Made by a program: the position numbers and the translations under genes
Notes under the pieces: model-generated
Seen by the model: only the letters and a program-made list of their open reading frames with translations
Databases searched by the model: none
What the model was told of the DNA's origin: nothing
Shown here: positions 1 to 8,520 of the stretch, piece after piece
Position numbering within the stretch: position 1 is the first letter of the stretch
How the letters are laid out: each line of letters begins with the position of its first letter
Assembly (NCBI RefSeq): GCF_016785185.1
Contig: NZ_JAEKDY010000010.1
Direction: 5' to 3' (one strand)
From: Heyndrickxia sporothermodurans
GTDB taxonomy: Bacteria; Bacillota; Bacilli; Bacillales; Bacillaceae_C
Length of the DNA: 52,845 nucleotides

Positions 1-1079
1 TAGATTGGATTTCCATCTACTACGAATGTAAGGTTTTCAGGGATCTCTTCCATCTTCAGTAGGACGTCGTTTATCGCTTGAATGGCGGATGCTGTATCAC
101 GATTAGGCGACACTCGGTACGAAAGGATGATCTTTTTCACCGCGTCAAAGAAGAAAAAGAGATAATGCCATTTTCCATTGACCCGGATATAGGTTTCGTC
201 ACCACAGAATTGATCTGAAAGCTCATAAGGATAGTGATCCACGTATGGTTTAAGCAAAAGAGCCACACTATTTTCGTAGTTCAGTATCGTCTGATGGGAA
301 ATAGTCACGCCATGAACATCCTGCATGATGGCAGCTGTCCTTCGTGCGGAAAGACCATAATTTACATGGTAGGTTAAAATTAAGCCTAGTGTATGCGGTG
401 AAGCATAGATTCTAGACAAATCAACCACTGGCAACTCTGGGGAATTCTTAGACAATGGTTGAAAATCAATGTGAAATTGGCGAAAAATGTACCTTAGCTT
501 AAACGATTGGGGATCCTTTTTAAATTGTTTCTTTTCTTTGGAAGACATGCCGTTTAATTTTTTTTGATAATACGGACAGTCGTCATTTTTGCACTTGAAC
601 ACATTGAAATCTTTACGCTCTTTGATCTTCTCTAGAGTTTTAGAACAATGAGGGCACTTCAAAATGGCTTCTTTCGAAAAACGATTCTTATCGCTGAAGA
701 GACAAGAACATACCTTGCATTGATACTGTCCTTTTTCACCATTATTGGCATAAAGATAGTCAGATGGTGCACCACACTTAGGACATTTCATTGCTTTAGG
801 TACCGTCACTTTTGCGTTCTTTCGTCTTTGAACTGGTTTAAGGGATTTCCCATGCTTCTCTTGGTACTCCGTTAGGAGATTTCGATAATTCAGCTTTTCC
901 GGGATTTCGATAATGGGAAGATCATCAACTTGTAGTTTTCGATAAGGTTTGTTAACAGGCTGCTGATCTTTCGGTTTATCAAACATACTCTTCCCAATAA
1001 GTAGGGTGAGTAATGTTCGAATCATTTGTTCTTGGAATTTTATAAAAGTTAGTAAATAGGTTATAATTTGAGGGTACAA
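1..1079 (-). CDS. DDE-type transposase, partial (C-terminus beyond left edge)
   Basis: This minus-strand frame stays open from a TTG start at 1079 to the window edge, so it is C-terminally truncated by the window. An AAGGAAG ribosome binding site lies about 6 nt before the TTG; an internal ATG at 1025 is the alternative. The product has an N-terminal zinc ribbon (CPKCG then CKVC, then a second CPHC/C pair), a basic helical linker, and the start of an RNase-H-like DDE core. In the core the first catalytic Asp lies in CGDETYIRVNGKWHY and the second in VVDGNPI at the edge. This layout resembles IS6/IS240-like transposases. It would cut and join ends of its own insertion sequence. The family name is tentative. 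Confidence 0.8.
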   Translation of the reverse strand, partial: MYPQIITYLLTFIKFQEQMIRTLLTLLIGKSMFDKPKDQQPVNKPYRKLQVDDLPIIEIPEKLNYRNLLTEYQEKHGKSLKPVQRRKNAKVTVPKAMKCPKCGAPSDYLYANNGEKGQYQCKVCSCLFSDKNRFSKEAILKCPHCSKTLEKIKERKDFNVFKCKNDDCPYYQKKLNGMSSKEKKQFKKDPQSFKLRYIFRQFHIDFQPLSKNSPELPVVDLSRIYASPHTLGLILTYHVNYGLSARRTAAIMQDVHGVTISHQTILNYENSVALLLKPYVDHYPYELSDQFCGDETYIRVNGKWHYLFFFFDAVKKIILSYRVSPNRDTASAIQAINDVLLKMEEIPENLTFVVDGNPI

Positions 1080-1098
1080 CTTGTCACTTCCTTTTTAG

Positions 1099-1141
1099 GA
1101 ATTTTAGTGTTGTGTGGTAACCTCACTATTTCCTAAAATTC
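1099..1141. repeat. Short inverted repeat upstream of the transposase
   Basis: GAATTTTAG (1099-1107) is repeated inverted as CTAAAATTC (1133-1141), just upstream of the transposase start. It could be a subterminal end of the insertion sequence or a regulatory hairpin. I cannot locate a target-site duplication because the other end is outside the window. Confidence 0.35.
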
Positions 1142-1246
1142 AGGGGGTGGCAATTTTTTTGCTCAAAAATCCCTCTATCAAGGTATTTTATAGCCTGTTT
1201 AATATAAAAGTTTTTACAATACGCATTCATAAACGGGGGGAGAATT

Positions 1247-2329
1247 ATGAAGAAGAAAAAATTTGTTTCTTTATTAGCAACATTATCATTATCTGCAACC
1301 TTGATTCTTTCAGCATGTAGCTCCGGAGAAAAAAGCTCCGGAACTAATAAGGGAAAAGCAAAAGATTTAGAAGACAAAATTGTTGTTTACTCACCACATG
1401 GAAAAGATATTTTAGGTCAATTTGAAAAGCTGTTTGAGGATAAATATGGAATTGATGTAGAATGGCTCGACATGGGCTCACAAGAGGTGTTGGACCGTGT
1501 CCGATCAGAGAAAAATAATCCTCAGGCAGATATATGGTGGGGAGCACCTTCGACAAGCTTTGATCAAGCTAAAGAAGAAGATCTATTAGAGCCTTATGAA
1601 CCGTCTTATGCGAAGACGCTCGAAGAAGGTTTCCATGATCCTGAATGGTACTGGACTGGTACGAGTCAAACACCGGAAGTGATTATGTATAACTCTAAGC
1701 TTCTGAAAAAAGAAGATGCACCAAAAGATTGGGATGATCTTCTTGATCCAAAATGGAAGGATAAGGTTATTATTCGTTATCCACTAGCTTCTGGGACAAT
1801 GAGAACCATTTTTTCAGCGATGATTTATCGTGATTTTAAAGATTCTCAAGATCCTGCTAAAGGCTATGAATGGTTGAAAAAACTGGATAACAATACAAAA
1901 GAATATTCGGCTAATCCAGAAATGATGTACAACAAAGTGGCCAAAGGGGAAGGGACTGTCACTGTTTGGGATATGCCTGATGTTGTTATGTTAAAAGAAC
2001 AAAAGAAATACCCATTTGAGTTTATTATTCCTGAAAGTGGTACACCTGTTTTAACAGAAGGTATAGCGATGATAAAGAACGCTCCACATCCAAAGGCAGC
2101 AAAAGCATTCTATGAATTTGTCAATACACCTGAGGCAGCAAAAATTTTAGCGGAAGAACATTATCGTATTCCGACGAGAAATGATGTAACCGATTTACCA
2201 GACTGGATTAAAAATACAGAAATAAAAGAGATGGATATTGATTGGAAAGTATTCCAAAGTAAATCGGATGAATGGATGAAATACTGGGATGAAAATATTA
2301 AAAATGGCGATAAACAGATAAAAGAATAG
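1247..2329 (+). CDS. ABC transporter substrate-binding lipoprotein (Fe(III)/aminophosphonate type)
   Basis: The product is 360 aa with a lipoprotein signal peptide (KKKK start, hydrophobic core, lipobox LSAC at about residues 21-24) and a Ser/Gly-rich linker. The mature part has the features of class II extracellular solute-binding proteins of the ferric/2-aminoethylphosphonate/thiamine group: the conserved ADIWWGAPS segment, a WDDLLDPKWKDKV segment, and a C-terminal HPKAAKAFYEFV...AAKILAE helix. A GGGGGGAG ribosome binding site precedes the ATG. It heads an operon with the ATPase 14 nt downstream and the permease. It should bind its ligand outside the membrane and hand it to the permease. 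The ligand is not readable from sequence; the lyase gene downstream hints at an amino-acid chelator rather than free iron. Confidence 0.85.
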   Translation: MKKKKFVSLLATLSLSATLILSACSSGEKSSGTNKGKAKDLEDKIVVYSPHGKDILGQFEKLFEDKYGIDVEWLDMGSQEVLDRVRSEKNNPQADIWWGAPSTSFDQAKEEDLLEPYEPSYAKTLEEGFHDPEWYWTGTSQTPEVIMYNSKLLKKEDAPKDWDDLLDPKWKDKVIIRYPLASGTMRTIFSAMIYRDFKDSQDPAKGYEWLKKLDNNTKEYSANPEMMYNKVAKGEGTVTVWDMPDVVMLKEQKKYPFEFIIPESGTPVLTEGIAMIKNAPHPKAAKAFYEFVNTPEAAKILAEEHYRIPTRNDVTDLPDWIKNTEIKEMDIDWKVFQSKSDEWMKYWDENIKNGDKQIKE

Positions 2330-2343
2330 GAAGTGAACTAGAA

Positions 2344-3447
2344 ATGGCGTCTATTAATCTCGAAAACGTCCAAAAAGCCTTTGGAAAAGTCGTTGCTGTA
2401 GATCAGCTAAATTTAAAAATAAACGAAGGGGAGTTTTTTACCTTTTTAGGACCAAGTGGCTGTGGGAAAACGACAACTCTTCGAATGATTGCCGGTTTTT
2501 ATTATCCATCTAAAGGTGTTGTTCGTTTTGGAGAAAAGGACATGACGCGTGTTCCTCCCGAAAAAAGAAATACAGGCATGGTTTTTCAAAACTATGCCTT
2601 GTTTCCTCATATGACGGTTTTCGAAAATGTAGCATTCGGATTAAAAGTTAGAAAAGTCGCATCAAGTGAAATAAAAAAGAGAGTTAAAGAAGTACTAGAG
2701 AAAGTTCGTTTAGAAAAATATAGTGATCGTCAAGTGAGTCAATTAAGTGGAGGGCAGCAGCAACGTGTCGCACTGGCAAGGGCATTAGTAATTGAACCCG
2801 AAATTCTCTTATTGGATGAACCGTTAAGTAATCTAGATGCAAAATTACGGGATGAAATGAGAACAGAAATTTTGCGACTACAACGTGATTATCATATAAC
2901 AACGATTTACGTGACACATGACCAAGCAGAAGCTTTATCAATGAGTGACCGCATTGCCGTCTTTAATTTTGGGGTTTGTCATCAAGTAGGGACTCCTTCA
3001 GAAATATATAATGAACCAGCCAATGATTTTGTTGCTAGCTTCATAGGGGAAATTAACTTTATCCCAATGAAAATAGAAAAAACAGACAAGCAGACGATTG
3101 AAGTGAGTATCCTTGATGGTTCTAAAAGGTTACATGTGAACCATACCCCATTTAATTACCGAGAACCTAAGGCAAACGAGGATGTCGTTCTTTCAATTAG
3201 ACCTGAATCTATTAAACTATCACCCAATCGATTTGATAGCGTGAATGCGCTGGAAGGAAAGCTTGAGCTGATTCAATTTTTTGGTTCAATGATTGAAGTG
3301 TTAGTCAATGTAAATGGTTTGATGCTCAAAGTAAATATGTTAAATTCGAATGATTTGTCGCATCTTCAAAAAGGCACGAATGTTTGGATCAATCTTCCGG
3401 AAGAAAGTATCCGTATTATTCCAAAGATAAGCGGTGAAATAAAATGA
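2344..3447 (+). CDS. ABC transporter ATP-binding protein, PotA/FbpC-like
   Basis: A 367-aa cytoplasmic ATPase. Walker A GPSGCGKTT lies at about residues 36-44, the Q-loop in FQNYALFPHMTV, the ABC signature LSGGQQQRVALARAL, Walker B ILLLDEPLSNLDAKLR, and the switch His in YVTHDQ. The last ~120 residues form a TOBE-type regulatory domain, giving the length typical of the PotA/FbpC/CysA group (about 340-370 aa). It starts 14 nt after the lipoprotein gene and overlaps the permease start by 4 nt (ATGA), so the three are translationally coupled. It powers import of the ligand bound by the upstream lipoprotein. Confidence 0.93.
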   Translation: MASINLENVQKAFGKVVAVDQLNLKINEGEFFTFLGPSGCGKTTTLRMIAGFYYPSKGVVRFGEKDMTRVPPEKRNTGMVFQNYALFPHMTVFENVAFGLKVRKVASSEIKKRVKEVLEKVRLEKYSDRQVSQLSGGQQQRVALARALVIEPEILLLDEPLSNLDAKLRDEMRTEILRLQRDYHITTIYVTHDQAEALSMSDRIAVFNFGVCHQVGTPSEIYNEPANDFVASFIGEINFIPMKIEKTDKQTIEVSILDGSKRLHVNHTPFNYREPKANEDVVLSIRPESIKLSPNRFDSVNALEGKLELIQFFGSMIEVLVNVNGLMLKVNMLNSNDLSHLQKGTNVWINLPEESIRIIPKISGEIK

Positions 3448-5132
3448 TAAAAAATAGGAATAATCGTCTAACGATTTTATTATTAATTCCAATCTTATTG
3501 ATTTTAATTGCCTATGTTCTTTATCCATCCATTAAGACATTGATTGAGAGCTTATATCAAGGAGAAACTTTTACATTTGCGAATTACTCAGACTTTTTTG
3601 TTCAAGAATCAAAAACAAATTTAGAGGCTTTGTGGAATTCAGTTTATATTTCTCTTTTAAGTGTATTTGTCAGTGCTTTAATAGGGATTCCATTGGCAAT
3701 CATTTTTAATCGATATGACTTTCCTGGAAGGAGTTTCTTTTCAACTGCAGCCATCATGCCAATGGTTTTACCTTCACTAGTAGGTGTAATGGCATTTATG
3801 TTTTTATATGGTGAAACGGGTTTAATTCCTAATGGCATTAAGGACTTGTTTGGTTTAGAAAAAGTTCCTTTTAAGCTTGGGGGAGTATCGGGGATATTGA
3901 TTGTCCATGCCTATACGATGTACGTGTATTTTTACATGACTGTATCGTCCGCCATCAATAAAATTGACCCAAGTTTAGAGGAGGCTGCCCATAACTTAGG
4001 GGCGAGTAAGTTTAAAGTGTTTTGGAAAGTTACTTTTCCATTATTAACACCAGCTATTGTTGCCGCATCCCTTCTTGTATTTATGATATCAATGGCTTCA
4101 TTTAGTGCCCCATTCCTGCTTGCAGGTGGTTATCGGGTGTTAAGCTTACAGATATATTTTTCCAAAATCAATGGGGATATGGAAATTGCCGCTACCCAAT
4201 CGGTTATTTTATCCATTGTATCGATTAGTTTCCTAATTTTTATGAGATGGTATCAGAATCGAAAGGACTATCGAATGGCAACAAAGGGAATAGGAGCCCA
4301 TCGAAGTGAGGTGAAAAATCCGTTTGTTAAATGGATCCTTGTTGTATCTGGAGTCATCGCTGTTATTATATTATTGCTTCCGCATTTGACTATTTTATTA
4401 CTATCTCTCGTTCCAGATGGTACGTGGACATGGCAAACATATCCGACTGTGTTTAACATTGAAAATTATCGTCTATTATTAGACGATCCAAATATATGGA
4501 AACCAATCAAAAATAGTTTATTGCTTGCTATCCTTGCAACTGCTGGAAATTTAGTGTTTGGTGTTTTTGCCTCTTACTTATTAGTTAAACGAAAATTTGT
4601 AGGGAAGAGCTTTGTCGACATTCTAGTAATGATTCCGTGGGCCTTGCCAGCAACGGTTATCGGGATGAATTTAATATTTGCTTTCAATGAACCAAATATC
4701 TTTTCATTCGGAAATATTTTAGTCGGGACTTTCTGGATTCTTCCTTTAGCCTATTTTGTCCGGCATATTCCGTTGGTCGTTCGTTCGACGAATGCTGTTT
4801 TAGAGCAGTTGGATGATTCATTGGAAGAAGCTTCCCGAAATTTAGGAGCTAAATGGTTTTATACATTTAGGAAGGTGATATTACCGATTATTATGCCTGG
4901 GGTAATGTCAGGAACATTGCTTGCGTTCGTTGAATCTGTAGGTGAATTCCCAACATCGGTTCTCTTGTATACCTTATCGAACCGACCAATTTCAATTGAA
5001 ATTATGAACCAACTGCGAATGTTTAACATGGGGCAAGCAGCAGCATATGGAATGTTTCAAATCATTCTTATTGCACTTGTGCTCTTTATCTCCAATAAGT
5101 TTTTCGGTGTAAAAGCTGAGCAATCGTTATAA
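3444..5132 (+). CDS. Iron/aminophosphonate-type ABC permease, two fused permease domains
   Basis: A 562-aa polytopic membrane protein with about 12 hydrophobic segments in two homologous halves. Each half has an EAA loop that contacts the ATPase: EEAAHNLGASKFKVFW in the first and EEASRNLGAKWFYTF in the second. Fused permeases of this length are typical of FbpB/PhnU-like systems. The start overlaps the ATPase stop (ATGA). A 57-nt gap separates it from the lyase gene on the same strand with no obvious terminator, so co-transcription is likely. The substrate is unassigned. Confidence 0.9.
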   Translation: MIKNRNNRLTILLLIPILLILIAYVLYPSIKTLIESLYQGETFTFANYSDFFVQESKTNLEALWNSVYISLLSVFVSALIGIPLAIIFNRYDFPGRSFFSTAAIMPMVLPSLVGVMAFMFLYGETGLIPNGIKDLFGLEKVPFKLGGVSGILIVHAYTMYVYFYMTVSSAINKIDPSLEEAAHNLGASKFKVFWKVTFPLLTPAIVAASLLVFMISMASFSAPFLLAGGYRVLSLQIYFSKINGDMEIAATQSVILSIVSISFLIFMRWYQNRKDYRMATKGIGAHRSEVKNPFVKWILVVSGVIAVIILLLPHLTILLLSLVPDGTWTWQTYPTVFNIENYRLLLDDPNIWKPIKNSLLLAILATAGNLVFGVFASYLLVKRKFVGKSFVDILVMIPWALPATVIGMNLIFAFNEPNIFSFGNILVGTFWILPLAYFVRHIPLVVRSTNAVLEQLDDSLEEASRNLGAKWFYTFRKVILPIIMPGVMSGTLLAFVESVGEFPTSVLLYTLSNRPISIEIMNQLRMFNMGQAAAYGMFQIILIALVLFISNKFFGVKAEQSL

Positions 5133-5189
5133 CTAGTGAGATTTGTGAAATAGGTAAAATAATAATGCAAACGAAATCGGAGTGTTAAC

Positions 5190-6680
5190 ATGAATAAATT
5201 GGATGAATTTATTAAAGAGGAAGGTAATGTTTTTCCAGGAAAAACTTATGTCGAAGAGCTATTAAAGCCTGTATTTAATGACCAAAGGGATTACTTATTT
5301 CATGTTATGTTTGATATTCATCGCGCACATGTGATTATGTTGTCTGAACAAAAGATTATTAGTGTTGAAGAGGCTAAGGTGATGCTAGATGGGATCAATA
5401 AAGTGGCAAAAACAGATACGGCTTCTTTATGTTATGAACCACAATTTGAAGATTTATTTTTTATGATGGAAGCAAAAATCGGTGATGTAATTGGTGAAGA
5501 ATTAGCAGGGAAAATTCATATTGCCCGAAGTCGAAATGATATGGGTGTTGCAATGTATCGATTAGTATTGCGAGAGCATCTTCTTACAACGCTTGGAAAT
5601 TCCTACCAATTAAGCGAAGCGTTACTAGATCTATCTGAAATGCATATTGAAACATATATGACTGGCTATACACATACACAACCAGCACAACCAACGACAC
5701 TTGGTCATTATTTATTAGCCGTCTATGATGTATTACAAAGAGATATTAAACGCTTATGGTCGGCTTTTGAAACGGTGAATCAATCACCACTTGGTGCAGC
5801 TGCTTTAACGACTACAGGCTTTCCAATCTGCCGTGATCGAACTTGTGGATTATTAGGGTTTGATCGTGTGATTGAAAACTCCTATGATTCAATTGCTGGT
5901 GCTGATTATATATTAGAAACCTCAACATCATTGATGACATTAATGGTTAATACGGGTAGATGGATTCAGGACTTTTTGCAACACGTAACAAGAGAATTCG
6001 GCTCATTTATTGTGGCAGATCCTTATGTACAAATAAGCAGTATTATGCCTCAAAAAAGAAACCCAGTTTCCATCGAGCATTCTCGTTCAATCGCAAGTAG
6101 TGCCTATGGGGATGCTCTAGCTGCAATGAACATGATTCACAATACCCCTTTTGGTGATATTGTTGATACGGAGGATGATCTGCAGCCACATTTATATCGT
6201 GCCTTTAATAATGCAAATCGAGTATTGAGACTCATGTATGCCGTTATTAGCACATTGAAGGTAAACAAAGAACATATGGCAAAGATGGCCAGAAAATCTA
6301 GCATTACAATTACGGAATTAGCGGATACATTAGCACGAGATTTTGATATTCCATTCAGAAAAGCCCATTCTATAGCTAGCCATATTTCGAAAGTCACGGT
6401 TAAAGAGAAAAAAGAACTTTATGATTGGGATAGTAAAGAAATTAATCAGATTATCAAGGAATATTTCGATGTAGCGTTAACTGAAGAAGAGTGGAAGAAG
6501 ATCATTTCTCCAGAATATTTTGTGGAAATAAGAAAAATCCAAGGTGGTCCTAGCTCGGATGAGGTAACAAGAATGATTGCTGGCAGAAAGGGATTACTTT
6601 TAAACAAGTTGAAAGTATATGAGAGAATTAGTAATCAGCTGAATGCAAAGCACAAGGAACTTGTTGAATATAGGTTATAA
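5190..6680 (+). CDS. Argininosuccinate-lyase-superfamily C-N lyase (ArgH paralogue, substrate uncertain)
   Basis: A 496-aa member of the fumarase/aspartase/ArgH superfamily, which eliminates fumarate from N-substituted aspartates. Visible motifs are IHIARSRND, the TH loop GYTHTQPAQPTTLGHY, and the flexible signature loop SSIMPQKRNPVSIEHSRS. The catalytic His and loop Ser are present. It is longer than typical ArgH (about 460 aa), and the loop reads QKRNPVSIEH where ArgH usually has QKKNPD. No argG or other arginine gene is adjacent; the gene follows a ferric/AEP-type importer. I infer a lyase for an imported compound such as an aminopolycarboxylate of the ethylenediamine-disuccinate kind, as known for EDDS lyase. 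A plain second argH remains possible. Confidence 0.8.
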   Translation: MNKLDEFIKEEGNVFPGKTYVEELLKPVFNDQRDYLFHVMFDIHRAHVIMLSEQKIISVEEAKVMLDGINKVAKTDTASLCYEPQFEDLFFMMEAKIGDVIGEELAGKIHIARSRNDMGVAMYRLVLREHLLTTLGNSYQLSEALLDLSEMHIETYMTGYTHTQPAQPTTLGHYLLAVYDVLQRDIKRLWSAFETVNQSPLGAAALTTTGFPICRDRTCGLLGFDRVIENSYDSIAGADYILETSTSLMTLMVNTGRWIQDFLQHVTREFGSFIVADPYVQISSIMPQKRNPVSIEHSRSIASSAYGDALAAMNMIHNTPFGDIVDTEDDLQPHLYRAFNNANRVLRLMYAVISTLKVNKEHMAKMARKSSITITELADTLARDFDIPFRKAHSIASHISKVTVKEKKELYDWDSKEINQIIKEYFDVALTEEEWKKIISPEYFVEIRKIQGGPSSDEVTRMIAGRKGLLLNKLKVYERISNQLNAKHKELVEYRL

Positions 6681-6750
6681 ATCGGATCGGATGTAGTTGA
6701 ATGTTAAATTTCTAATTGTGAATTTTCCATATTAATAGTTAAGTAGTACA

Positions 6751-6795
6751 AAAAAGACCCTCAACATCGTTACAAACGAAGAGTGGGTCTTTTCT
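6751..6795. terminator. Rho-independent terminator after the lyase operon
   Basis: AAAAGACCC (6752-6760) pairs with GGGTCTTTT (6785-6793), giving a stem with an A-run before and a T-run after. It lies between convergent genes and may serve both strands. Confidence 0.8.
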
Positions 6796-6872
6796 ACATT
6801 ATATTGGGAAAGAAGGTTATTGTAAAAAAGGTCATTAGAGGTCGTAACTATAGGAATGGAATCAAAGAACTG

Positions 6873-7523
6873 CTACTCTACCTCTCTAATAACCTCAGAC
6901 AAGCTCATATCTGCCATTGACTGCAAACGTAAATGATGATTTTCAAAAGCAAGATGTTCTGTCACGGGATTTGGTACAATGACACATTTTAAACCTGCAG
7001 CTAGTGCCGCCTGCAGACCATTGAGTGAATCCTCAAATGCAATCGCTTCATCAGGCTTTACGTTTAAGGAATCTACTGCTTTTAAGTATAAATCTGGTGC
7101 TGGCTTTACTTTATCGACATCATCCTTTGTAATTAAGAGGTCAAAATAGTGCAGTAGGTTTAATTGCGATAAATAATTCGTTACCCACATTTTGGACGAA
7201 CTAGTTGCTAAGGAAATTTTGTATCCTAATTTCTTAGCATCCTCTAAATATTCCTTTACTCCTGCGCGGGCTACGGGTGCCGTCATTTTTTTCTCATAAA
7301 AGGTTTTAGCGGCATCTTCAATTTCTTGAACATTGCAATCATCTCCAAGTTGTTCCTTGAAATAGGCGTATAATGCTGTATCATCTGAACCGATGCATTT
7401 AGAAAACTGTTCTAACGGTAAGTCACATTTATACGATTTCATTGTTTCCTTATAAGACTCATACCAAATGGTCTCGGTATCTAAAATCAATCCATCAAAA
7501 TCAAAAATTATTGCTTTAATCAA
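6873..7523 (-). CDS. HAD-superfamily hydrolase, beta-phosphoglucomutase-like
   Basis: A 216-aa protein with the HAD fold motifs in order: motif I DFDGLILDTE (residues 8-17), an alpha-helical cap domain (about 20-85), motif II ATSSS, the Lys of motif III in KPAPDLYLKA, and motif IV FEDSLNGLQAALAAG. This pattern matches the PGM-like/phosphatase subfamily acting on sugar phosphates or other small phosphomonoesters. The start is TTG with AGGAGGG about 6 nt upstream. It stands alone on the minus strand between the lyase operon and the toxin-antitoxin pair, so context does not identify the substrate. Confidence 0.88.
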   Translation of the reverse strand: MIKAIIFDFDGLILDTETIWYESYKETMKSYKCDLPLEQFSKCIGSDDTALYAYFKEQLGDDCNVQEIEDAAKTFYEKKMTAPVARAGVKEYLEDAKKLGYKISLATSSSKMWVTNYLSQLNLLHYFDLLITKDDVDKVKPAPDLYLKAVDSLNVKPDEAIAFEDSLNGLQAALAAGLKCVIVPNPVTEHLAFENHHLRLQSMADMSLSEVIREVE

Positions 7524-7639
7524 TTTTTTCCCTCCTGTAAATCATCTATTCTGTTATTCTCCTATTTTTAATTTGTGAAAAATATTTAATTGAAAGAAGC
7601 GAGGGGATGGCACTGTTGCTTCATTTTTATCCCCGAAGA

Positions 7640-7927
7640 TTAAGTTTTGTAAATATCTCCACGTGGACCAATGTCTAAAATAATTATAAGTAGTACTTCA
7701 TTTTGAATTCGATATAATAAACGAAGGGAGCCGATTCGTATTCGAAAATCATCATGGCTTGAACCTTCTAAAGGTTTCACGTTTGGAATGGCAAACGGGT
7801 TTTCACTAAGTTGATTAATAACTTCCGTGACTTTATTTTTTAACTTTGGAGGTAATTTCTCATAATATTTAGCAGCTGGTTTCCTTAACTTTACTGTGTA
7901 GTTAGGCATGAAGGTCGTCCCACTCAA
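7640..7927 (-). CDS. RelE/ParE-family toxin
   Basis: A small basic protein (95 aa from TTG 7927, or 89 aa from ATG 7909) with the RelE/ParE pattern: YTVKLRKPAAKYYEKLP, a helical pair, then LEGSSHDDFRIRIGSLRLLYRI and a C-terminal strand LIIILDIGPRGDIYK. RelE-type toxins of this form cleave mRNA at the ribosome; ParE types poison gyrase. Sequence reading alone does not separate the two. The TTG at 7927 has a GGAG 5 nt upstream, while the ATG at 7909 has only a weak site, so I report the longer form. It overlaps the antitoxin gene, as usual for type II pairs. Confidence 0.85.
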   Translation of the reverse strand: MSGTTFMPNYTVKLRKPAAKYYEKLPPKLKNKVTEVINQLSENPFAIPNVKPLEGSSHDDFRIRIGSLRLLYRIQNEVLLIIILDIGPRGDIYKT

Positions 7928-8141
7928 TAAGTTCTCCGTTTTTTATATCATTTTCCGTCTCTTTCAATATCTTCTTTTCTTTTTCAGTTAGTGGTGAATT
8001 ATCAGCTTCAACAATGACCTCTTTTTCATTATCCTTATCAATAACAACACGAATAAGATCATACACGAGCTTAGTATCCTTATCGTTCACTAGGTCAACA
8101 AGTATATGAAGATCCTCTTTGCGTATACTCAAATAAGCCAC
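7902..8141 (-). CDS. RelB-like antitoxin
   Basis: A 79-aa acidic protein immediately upstream of, and overlapping, the RelE-like gene. The N-terminal half (residues 1-35) could form the DNA-binding/dimerisation part. The acidic C-terminus (KILKETENDIKNGELIEWDDLH) is the kind of tail that wraps the toxin. By analogy with type II systems it should neutralise the toxin and repress the operon. No operator palindrome was recognised with confidence in the short upstream region. Confidence 0.75.
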   Translation of the reverse strand: MAYLSIRKEDLHILVDLVNDKDTKLVYDLIRVVIDKDNEKEVIVEADNSPLTEKEKKILKETENDIKNGELIEWDDLHA

Positions 8142-8228
8142 CCCTTGAAAATTTTACTTTCCCCTAGTATACACAATATAGTATTTATGAAACAAGGGAC
8201 GGTGCTTGCTGAAGGTATGCTTGACGCG

Positions 8229-8400
8229 TACAATAAACAGGACCAGATAGGAGTTACTAGGGACAACTCTGGCATTAGACGAAATAATTAGTTGATTAAA
8301 TGGAAAATACCTTTATTTATTAAAAAAACACCTGACCAAAATCTATCCAGTTAAGTGGAATTAGATTGTAGAGGTTAATAAATTCAATACAAGGTTCCGA
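8229..8400 (+). pseudogene. Relic: tail of a DUF1672 gene joined to head of a TslA-like lipase gene
   Basis: The stretch 8229-8283 resembles the last codons of the third DUF1672 gene (compare 11572-11627: AGGGACAACTCTGGCATT against AGGAACAACTCCGGGAATT). From about 8291 it resembles the first ~110 nt of the lipase gene at 11657: ATGGAAAATAC, then the CACCTGACCA block, then TGTAGAGGTTAA. Frames are broken by substitutions and indels. The junction order (immunity tail, short gap, lipase ATG) equals that of the intact locus, so this is the remnant of an additional unit of the array, not a gene. Confidence 0.75.
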
Positions 8401-8441
8401 ACAGCGACTATGATAACCACATATCCGGACTTCCTCTGTTT

Positions 8442-8520
8442 ACAAGACTTTTCTCCTATTTCGCCTTCCTTTTTTATCCTATAAAATTTTAATTAGCATA
8501 ACATGTAGGATGTGGAGAAA
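8442..8520 (+). repeat. Leader repeat upstream of the first DUF1672 gene (copy A)
   Basis: This segment begins ACAAGACTTTTCTCCTATTT and runs through TTTTTTATCCTATAAAATTT to GTGGAGAAA. It is closely matched at 10637-10715 before the third lipoprotein gene, and partly at 9509-9557 before the second. It probably carries the promoter and ribosome binding site of each copy, so the gene was duplicated with its own control region. Confidence 0.7.

Noticed and set aside
5190..6680. Calling the lyase argH for arginine biosynthesis
   Set aside because: No argG or other arginine genes adjoin it, the signature loop differs, and the neighbour is an importer; only the superfamily can be supported.
8106..8291. 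61-codon plus-strand ORF overlapping the antitoxin start
   Set aside because: It has no ribosome binding site, and its 3' half is explained by the DUF1672/lipase relic.
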